This document shows, in pieces, positions 26,449-32,839 of a DNA stretch of 32,839 bases. Source of the stretch: Planctomyces sp. (GTDB lineage: Bacteria > Planctomycetota > Planctomycetia > Planctomycetales > Planctomycetaceae); the NCBI GenBank assembly GCA_027483405.1, contig JAIXUU010000354.1, positions 1 to 32,839 of the forward strand. The letters are read 5' to 3'. Made by a program: the position numbers and the translations under genes. Below the pieces are notes generated by a model. It was not told the DNA's origin. It did no database searches and worked only from the letters and a program-made list of their open reading frames with translations. The stretch's first letter is position 1. Every line of letters begins with the position of its first letter.

Positions 26449-29400
26449 ATGAGCATGTTCTCGACAATCACTGCTCGGCAATCAGGCATCAAAAACCTGG
26501 AATCTGCGTTCGTTCTGCCTGCGTTTCTCACGTTTGCGGTGGTGGGCTTGGTGCTTTTGTTCAATTTGAGCTGCTTACCCGCAGCGGCATTTGCTCAAGA
26601 AAGCCAACCCGCTGAACAGGAGCGCGAGCTCTCGAATGCGAATGTGCCGGTTAGCTCCGCACCAGAAAGTTCTGTACTGGCGACGCTGGCCCGGCAGCTT
26701 CGCCCGGAGATCTCACCAGCCACCACACGTCAGTTGCGAGAACTGACCAATGCTCTGCGCACTGGAAATCGAGAGTTGTCGATTGTGATTGCCGACCGGG
26801 TGCTGGCCATCGATCCCAAAGCAGTCACGACAACTTCCGAAAACAGCTCGACTTTTCACGCTGTCTGGCGGCTCCGGCGAGAGTGGTACAGTCAGTTGTT
26901 GCCGTATCAACAGCAGAAGTTGTTGAAAGATTTCCAACTTGCGGCCGATCTGGCTTATCGCGAGTTGCCTTTAGATGAATCGCGGGGAGAACGACTGCTG
27001 CTATTTTGTCTGCAGTTTGACTTATCGGCCGCTGGGATCAAGGCATGGGAAGAACTGGCTGCCAGGGCTCGTGACCGCGGTCAGGCTGAGCTGGCGGCTT
27101 CGATTTACTTTGACTTGTCTCAGCATCCACTACTAATGATCGAAGACGTGGCCCGGCGAACGCAACTGACGCGAGCCCGTGGAGTGCTGAATGAACAGCC
27201 GAGCTTTGCAGCTCGATCAGGGCAGCGAGAACGTCGAGGCCATGCGCTGCGTCTCTTGAAAGAGCGCCTCAGCGACGAGATCTGGCCTGCACAAAAATCT
27301 GAGCAGAAAGTTCCCTCGCACATCGAGACAGTTCCCGATCAGACTGCGGTCATGAGCAGGAAGGTGATTTCTGAAGGCTCTCAACAGACTTTCTTATGGG
27401 AAAATCGAACGGCTCAAGTCCGGCATTACCTGCGATCCCGCGGGATCGCTACAGTCTCGATTTTGCAGCCCCTGATCACGGAAGATCTGGTGATCACACG
27501 CGATCCACTCAAGTTTGTGGCAAGAGATCGACGGACTGAAAAAACTGTCTGGACTCTGCCGGCACCATTGATCCGGAATGAAACCTGGGAACGTGGAGCG
27601 TTATCACTCCAGGATTGGCAAGCAATCGTGGGGCTGGAAAACTCGCAGACGATCTATGCCCAGATGACTCCGGATGATGATCGACTCTATCTGATTGACC
27701 GCATTCCTTCACGCACAGATGGTCGCCCTGCTCATCGACTGCTTAGTGCAGTGGAGATGACGACTGGTAAAGTCCTCTGGCGTCTGGGAAGCCAGAGCAG
27801 TGGTTCGACATATCCCTTCAGCGAGACCATGTTTCTGGGCCCTCCACTGCTGATTGACGATCAGCTCCTCTTTCTGACGGAGAAAAACCAGAATCTCGGG
27901 TTGTATGCGGTGGATCGGGAGCATGGGCGGTTGGAGTGGTCGCTGGGTTTAGGTCAACTTTCCCAATCGCCGGCTGTTCATCCCGTGCTGCAAAGAAGTG
28001 CTGTCGCGATGGTCTGGGATGGCACGAACTGCATTGTCACCACCGGCGTGGGCGAAGTGATTTCGATCCATCTGGCTTCGCGATCAATCGACTGGCGAGC
28101 TTCGCTGCCCATTCATACTCCGACCAGCCCATTTCAGCGGGCCGATCTTCCGCCGGGATATCTACCAGATGAATGGTGGCGAAGTTGGCGTGAAGCCAGG
28201 CTGCTCCTCTCGAACAATGTGTTAATTGGTACTTCACCAGAATCCAATCAATTGTCGGCCTGGTCCCTGAATGGACGACAGCTCTGGTCGAAGACGGTTC
28301 CCGATGGAGTTCTCGTGGCTGGTGTGACGAAAACCGGGCTGGATCAACAGTGTGTGATCGTGGTGACATCGCAGGGAATCAGGGCTTATCGGCTCCATAA
28401 CGGAGAGCTGATGTGGAATCGCTCCTCGCTGCTGGCCACAAATCCGGGAACGAATAGCTGGTGGCTTTCCGGTCGCCCTGTCCTGCTGCAGTGGACTGAT
28501 CTACAGGCATGGCTTCTGGCACCGCTGACGAACGGTCAGAAACTTCTGATATCGGCCACTACGGGAGAAGTTCGTGCTGTTTTTCCTGCAGAAAGCAACC
28601 AGGAATCAGCCACAGCGCTATTCGTTAAAGATCAGGAGTTGTGGTCGATCAGCCCGCAAGGATTGACTGTCGAACCTCGACCTGCCTTAGTATTCACTGC
28701 CAGAGAAAGTAGAGCCACTCAATGGTCGCGAGCAGTGGCTCAAGGTGACTTTCAAACAGGGTGGGAGATTCTTCAGCAACTGGCCGATGAAGACTTGCCT
28801 TCCCAACTGGGGCCATTGGCTCTGAAAGAGGCCATTGAACTTTTGCAACAGAAATTGTGCTGGGGAGATTTTACCACCCATCCACAAGAATTCAGAGAGG
28901 TTACCCGCAGACTCAGCGAACTGCTGGCGACGGCACCTGATCAGCATCTTCCGCTGCGGATTGAACTGGCCGGGTACTGGCTGGCATGCGATCTTCCTCA
29001 AGAGGCTCTCGCGACTTTAAAGTCGATCTCACTTCTGCAACTTCGTGAGGCGGATGCTCTGGAATCTTCCGGAGTGATGACGGAAAAATCTTTCCCGGGC
29101 CAACCACCCGCTATGAAAAATCCTTGGGGGCCTGTGATTACAGGCAGCGGGCCAGTGATTTCAGATAGCGGGCCTGTGTTATCCGGCGATAGGCCAGTGC
29201 AGGGCATCATCGATGGTGATGGGCGACGCGGGTTCATCGATGAGCGTGGGCAGAAGAGTTTTCTCACGTCAGGTCTGCAGGTCAGGCCTTCCCGCAGGGC
29301 TTTGGCAGTGGCCATGCGAGCTTATCACCAGACCACCAGAGGTCGAGAAGCCAGTGCAATTCGTGGAGAACCCATCGATTGGCCGGGATGGACTCACACG

Positions 29401-31338
29401 TTTGCTGATTGGTGCCAGTGCGATTCGTTCGATGCAGCCGACTTCTGGGTGGGGACAGCACTGGGAAGCTATCTGCAAAACCACCGGCTGACTTCAGATC
29501 AATCTCTCGCTGGAACAAAAGCTGCTGCGGACGTTGATCACTTGCAGAGCGAACTGGCTGCTCTGGCCATGATTGAGCGATTGCAGATAACTCCCGCAAT
29601 CTCGGCCACGAAGGCGGAAGCGCCACTGACTTCCGTCTGGAACCAGCTCGTCGACGACTGGAGAAAGCGTGGCCTGCTGGAGGATGCCCATGCCGCCGAG
29701 ATCTTGAAGCACCGATCATTGGCACGTCTGGCGACGAAAAGTTCTCGCAAGCCCGATTTGACTTTGCCAAAGAAAGTCGAGCCTGTCTCGGGTGTTCCTC
29801 AAGTCACTCGTGAAGGTTTTGTGCTCCCTTCCATTCGAGAGCGGAATGAAGAGGTCTATCAGTTTCCCATACCGGCGACCTCCTGGCCGGGACTGGTCGC
29901 TGACCGTCTCGATATCTCGTTAGCCCGCCCGGGGACGGCCATTCGCTTTGCCGGAGAGCATGTGGAATCGCCCTGGATTTATGGTCTGAAGCAACAGGAA
30001 GAGGATGAAATTCCCCTCTTAAGGCAGGCATGGACACTTCATCAGGCGACGGGAGTGGGTCGTCTGTTGATTTTGCAGGTAGGTGCCGAGGTGATGGCCA
30101 TTCAACCGCTGAATGCGGCCGGTGAGCCTCAGCCTCGCAAGTTATGGTCATACGAACTGGCGAGTGAGAGTCGGCATCCGCTCGATCAGTGGGTGCCGGC
30201 AGCACAGGCGCGTCGTCATCTGGCAGATCCGGTTTCGTTTGGTGTGGCCGATCCCTACGGGAATCTGATTGGTCAGGCAAAACTGATCACCCCGGAATTG
30301 ACCGCCTGGATTCGCGGTGCAGTGCTGGAAGTGATCGATACAGCGACCGGTTTACCGCGCTGGTCGCGTGCCGACATTCCTGCCCTGTCATTACTGGCGG
30401 GAGATTCGGACACCATCGTGCTGATCGATGTCGCTCGCGAATGGATTTATCGACTCGATGCACTGGATGGCACAGTGCTGGAGAAACAGGCGATGCAAGG
30501 CCGTTTTCCTGCACAGGCGACGTCGAAGAGGCGTCAATTGAGCAGCACAACGATTATGGGAGAAGTTCCCCGGGGCTGGTGGATCGAAGGCCGCTATCTC
30601 TTTGAAGAACGGGTGGAAACCCTTCAGCAACCCATACCTGAACAACCCATACCTGAAGGAGCAATGGCTCAGTCTTTGCCGGCCATACGCTATCAATTGA
30701 TCTGCCATGATCTGGTGACGGGAGAGAATGTCTGGGTGCATGCAGCCTCACAGATCTGCTATGCGTTTCCGCTCGATGCATGGACGATGGGTTTGATCCG
30801 CCGCACAGATTTATCGGGAGGAGGTGAACTGTTATTGCTCGATCAGCAGGCAGGGATGGCGATGGCACCTGCGATAGCCATCAGCTTGCCGGAAAAAGTG
30901 AGCCGGATAGTGGCCACTTTCGACAAGGATCGATTTTATGTCGGGGCTTCAAATGGCAGCCAGATGCGGCTGGAAGCTCCTTCGCTGCAGCTTAGGAATG
31001 GTTATCGACAACCTTATCTGGCGGGTGAGATGACTGCGATTGATCGAAAAACAGGCCGGGTCATGTGGCGGGTGGACGTCGATCAGGAGCCCTGGCCACT
31101 GGATGTATCGCGGGCTTACCCGGTGATTGTCCGCTGCTGGACAACTCCCGAAACAGCGGGGAGTCGCGGGGCTGTGGGACACCAGAGAATTCACTGGGCG
31201 ACGACAGGCGAGATGGCAGCGGCTGATGATGCGCTGTTTCTCAATGGTTATGTAACCATCGAGGCTGGCGAAGGAGATGAGCTGATTCTTCGTCGCGAGT
31301 TCTATTCGACGCGGATCCTGCCCCCCCGCACGAAGTGA
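26449..31338 (+). CDS. Large exported protein with PQQ/quinoprotein-like beta-propeller repeats
   Basis: N-terminal hydrophobic segment 'VLPAFLTFAVVGLVLLFNLSCLPAAAFAQ'. Repeated 'GKVLWRLGSQ', 'GRLEWSLGLGQL', 'SIDWRASLP', 'GELMWNRSS' and 'GRVMWRVDVDQEPW' blades. Confidence 0.85.
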   Translation: MSMFSTITARQSGIKNLESAFVLPAFLTFAVVGLVLLFNLSCLPAAAFAQESQPAEQERELSNANVPVSSAPESSVLATLARQLRPEISPATTRQLRELTNALRTGNRELSIVIADRVLAIDPKAVTTTSENSSTFHAVWRLRREWYSQLLPYQQQKLLKDFQLAADLAYRELPLDESRGERLLLFCLQFDLSAAGIKAWEELAARARDRGQAELAASIYFDLSQHPLLMIEDVARRTQLTRARGVLNEQPSFAARSGQRERRGHALRLLKERLSDEIWPAQKSEQKVPSHIETVPDQTAVMSRKVISEGSQQTFLWENRTAQVRHYLRSRGIATVSILQPLITEDLVITRDPLKFVARDRRTEKTVWTLPAPLIRNETWERGALSLQDWQAIVGLENSQTIYAQMTPDDDRLYLIDRIPSRTDGRPAHRLLSAVEMTTGKVLWRLGSQSSGSTYPFSETMFLGPPLLIDDQLLFLTEKNQNLGLYAVDREHGRLEWSLGLGQLSQSPAVHPVLQRSAVAMVWDGTNCIVTTGVGEVISIHLASRSIDWRASLPIHTPTSPFQRADLPPGYLPDEWWRSWREARLLLSNNVLIGTSPESNQLSAWSLNGRQLWSKTVPDGVLVAGVTKTGLDQQCVIVVTSQGIRAYRLHNGELMWNRSSLLATNPGTNSWWLSGRPVLLQWTDLQAWLLAPLTNGQKLLISATTGEVRAVFPAESNQESATALFVKDQELWSISPQGLTVEPRPALVFTARESRATQWSRAVAQGDFQTGWEILQQLADEDLPSQLGPLALKEAIELLQQKLCWGDFTTHPQEFREVTRRLSELLATAPDQHLPLRIELAGYWLACDLPQEALATLKSISLLQLREADALESSGVMTEKSFPGQPPAMKNPWGPVITGSGPVISDSGPVLSGDRPVQGIIDGDGRRGFIDERGQKSFLTSGLQVRPSRRALAVAMRAYHQTTRGREASAIRGEPIDWPGWTHTFADWCQCDSFDAADFWVGTALGSYLQNHRLTSDQSLAGTKAAADVDHLQSELAALAMIERLQITPAISATKAEAPLTSVWNQLVDDWRKRGLLEDAHAAEILKHRSLARLATKSSRKPDLTLPKKVEPVSGVPQVTREGFVLPSIRERNEEVYQFPIPATSWPGLVADRLDISLARPGTAIRFAGEHVESPWIYGLKQQEEDEIPLLRQAWTLHQATGVGRLLILQVGAEVMAIQPLNAAGEPQPRKLWSYELASESRHPLDQWVPAAQARRHLADPVSFGVADPYGNLIGQAKLITPELTAWIRGAVLEVIDTATGLPRWSRADIPALSLLAGDSDTIVLIDVAREWIYRLDALDGTVLEKQAMQGRFPAQATSKRRQLSSTTIMGEVPRGWWIEGRYLFEERVETLQQPIPEQPIPEGAMAQSLPAIRYQLICHDLVTGENVWVHAASQICYAFPLDAWTMGLIRRTDLSGGGELLLLDQQAGMAMAPAIAISLPEKVSRIVATFDKDRFYVGASNGSQMRLEAPSLQLRNGYRQPYLAGEMTAIDRKTGRVMWRVDVDQEPWPLDVSRAYPVIVRCWTTPETAGSRGAVGHQRIHWATTGEMAAADDALFLNGYVTIEAGEGDELILRREFYSTRILPPRTK
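29128..29199 (+). repeat. In-frame 21-nt tandem repeat (about 3.4 units) encoding the heptad GPVI(T/S)xS
   Basis: gggcctgtgattacaggcagc / gggccagtgatttcagatagc / gggcctgtgttatccggcgat / aggccagtg. Confidence 0.85.
30631..30660 (+). repeat. 15-nt direct repeat x2 (PIPEQ PIPEG)
   Basis: cccatacctgaacaa / cccatacctgaagga, in frame. Confidence 0.8.
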
Positions 31339-31556
31339 CCAGCGGCTGGCTATGACAGCTGCTGTTTGCGTAAGGATTCCATCCCCACAAGATTGTGGTA
31401 TCCTGCCCGAGCCTCTGGTACGAATGACGAGTTAACATCATGCGTTGAACGTCACTCGGCCATACCTATCTAACGCTACAAGGCACACAGGTGTTGTTTC
31501 GCATGGCAGGGCGTATGAGTTCCTGAGAACGGAGGCATGCCATTGATTCTGCTCCT

Positions 31557-32839
31557 GTGAAGAATGAGAACCTCTCCTGGGCGAAAAGTGTGACAATACA
31601 CCGTCTGCTTCAACCGCTTGGCCCTCTGGCGGGAATTGTACTGGCTGGCTTGTTGTTTGCGATAAGTGCCACCTGGAGAGAATGCCTCGCCTACGTGCAG
31701 GTGTGGGTGGCTCCGATGTTGTGGTTGGGGCTGACAATTGTCGTCTGGAGGTCGATTCGACGAATTGACCCGTGGAATACAATTCGTGGCGCGAAATCGC
31801 ATCTTGGGCGTCACGAAGACATGCTTGCCCAGGGCAGCAAGCATGGCACGCAGCAAAGCACGCAAGGGTCGCTTGCGGCATGGCAAAAAGCTGTCGCCAC
31901 GTGGGTCTTGCCCATGCTGGTCCCTGCCATCGTGACGACCATCCTTTTAATACCACTGGCCGAGGCCTGGGTGAGACCGTCGCCTCATGGCAGTCTGATT
32001 GGTGGCATCCTGCCGTGGAGTGATGCCTCGGGCTATTACCAGGGGGCGGTCGAACTTCTTCAGGGAGAAAAGATCAGCTCGTGGCCGAGCCGGAGGCCTG
32101 TGAATTCGGCCTGGCTGGCTGTGCGCTATTCATTAGGCGGTTCGTGGGAAAGTGCGATTCTGCTGCAGACCATATTGCTGGCGTTGAGCTGGTGTGTCAT
32201 GGATCGAACATTTCAGATGGCAGGATTTCATTTCGGTGTGCGCTATGCCAGTTTTGTGATGATCGAACGTTTTGCATTTGAATCGACTCCCACCATGCTG
32301 TCGGAGCCGCTGGGATTAGTGCTGGCGATGCTGGCAATCCCGTGGATTGTGCCGGCTGTGCAAGCGGGATTGAAACCCGGTTCGATGGGCGTCTGTTATG
32401 CCATCGGGAGTGGCATCCTGGCACTGGGATTGTCGGCTCGTCCCGGGGCAATGTTTGTGCTGGTTGGTCAGGCCTTGTGGCCGCTGGTCTTGCTTTTTCC
32501 GGGATGGTCATGGCTGAGAAGCCGACTGAAAGTGGGCGTGGGGAAGCACACCCTGCATCGTCATGAGGCGGGGCTCTCTGTGCCGCATGGGGCGCATCCT
32601 GCCACTGTGACTCATGAGAGTTCGAAACCAGGAGCATTGGTGATGATTGGCACCAGTGCGGGAGCGTTGCTGGCGATGCTGATGGCGTTATCGATTCAAC
32701 CCATGCTCAACGGCTGGTATGGGCCCGGTTATTCGGTTGGTCAGGGAAGTTTTGCACATACGTGGTATGGGCTGGTGACTGGTCAGCCGGGATGGAATCG
32801 AGTCCTGATCGAGCATCCTGAAATCCGGGAACTGCCGGA
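31557..32839 (+). CDS. Polytopic membrane protein, 3' truncated by window edge (possibly glycosyltransferase-like)
   Basis: Frame open from 31527 to the window end and absent from the track because it has no stop: GTG31557 or GTG31590 '...LLQPLGPLAGIVLAGLLFAISATWRECLAYVQVWVAPMLWLGLTIVVW...WSDASGYYQGAVELLQGEKISSWPSRRPVNSAWLAVRYSLGGSWESAILLQTILLALSW...SARPGAMFVLVGQALWPLVLLFPGWSW'. Start uncertain. Confidence 0.75.
   Translation, partial: MKNENLSWAKSVTIHRLLQPLGPLAGIVLAGLLFAISATWRECLAYVQVWVAPMLWLGLTIVVWRSIRRIDPWNTIRGAKSHLGRHEDMLAQGSKHGTQQSTQGSLAAWQKAVATWVLPMLVPAIVTTILLIPLAEAWVRPSPHGSLIGGILPWSDASGYYQGAVELLQGEKISSWPSRRPVNSAWLAVRYSLGGSWESAILLQTILLALSWCVMDRTFQMAGFHFGVRYASFVMIERFAFESTPTMLSEPLGLVLAMLAIPWIVPAVQAGLKPGSMGVCYAIGSGILALGLSARPGAMFVLVGQALWPLVLLFPGWSWLRSRLKVGVGKHTLHRHEAGLSVPHGAHPATVTHESSKPGALVMIGTSAGALLAMLMALSIQPMLNGWYGPGYSVGQGSFAHTWYGLVTGQPGWNRVLIEHPEIRELP
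31821..31844. repeat. Hairpin-forming inverted repeat inside a coding region
   Basis: ATGCTTGC-CCAGGGCA-GCAAGCAT, perfect 8-bp stem. Confidence 0.6.

Noticed and set aside
31438-31956. 172-aa minus-strand ORF
   Set aside because: Overlaps the better-supported plus-strand membrane protein; low-complexity, no domain signal.
1-32839. CRISPR array, tRNA/rRNA genes or transposase
   Set aside because: No regularly spaced repeats, tRNA-like cloverleaf or recognisable transposase/integrase was noticed by eye; not exhaustively computed.

Overview
The window looks like a planctomycete-type bacterial chromosome segment; this is inferred from protein flavour and repeat style and was not searched. Its core is a complete minus-strand NADH:quinone oxidoreductase (complex I) operon running nuoA-B-C-D-E-[zeta-like P-loop kinase + small ORF]-F-[four-helix-bundle/S23-like ORF, frameshifted]-G-H-I-J-K-L-M-N (about 24.6 kb down to 7.56 kb). 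A Dabb-family ORF follows it. To the left, on the plus strand, are the C-terminal end of a probable polysaccharide deacetylase-like protein (cut by the window edge), an endonuclease/exonuclease/phosphatase-family membrane protein, a Wzz/BY-kinase-type polysaccharide protein, and two tandem HDOD-domain paralogues. To the right, on the plus strand, are purQ, a 1629-aa secreted or membrane-anchored protein with PQQ/quinoprotein-like repeats, and a membrane protein cut by the right edge. The observations most worth a second look are: (i) two accessory insertions inside the nuo operon (zeta-like module; frameshifted S23-like ORF flanked by imperfect inverted repeats); (ii) a composite dispersed repeat present in two inverted copies on either side of the nuo/purQ block; (iii) a hairpin-forming repeat-like segment read in frame inside the right-end membrane protein; (iv) hydrophilic insertions or extensions in NuoL, NuoM and NuoK. 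No tRNA, rRNA, CRISPR array or transposase was recognised. I could not confirm a wholly new biological system from the sequence alone.
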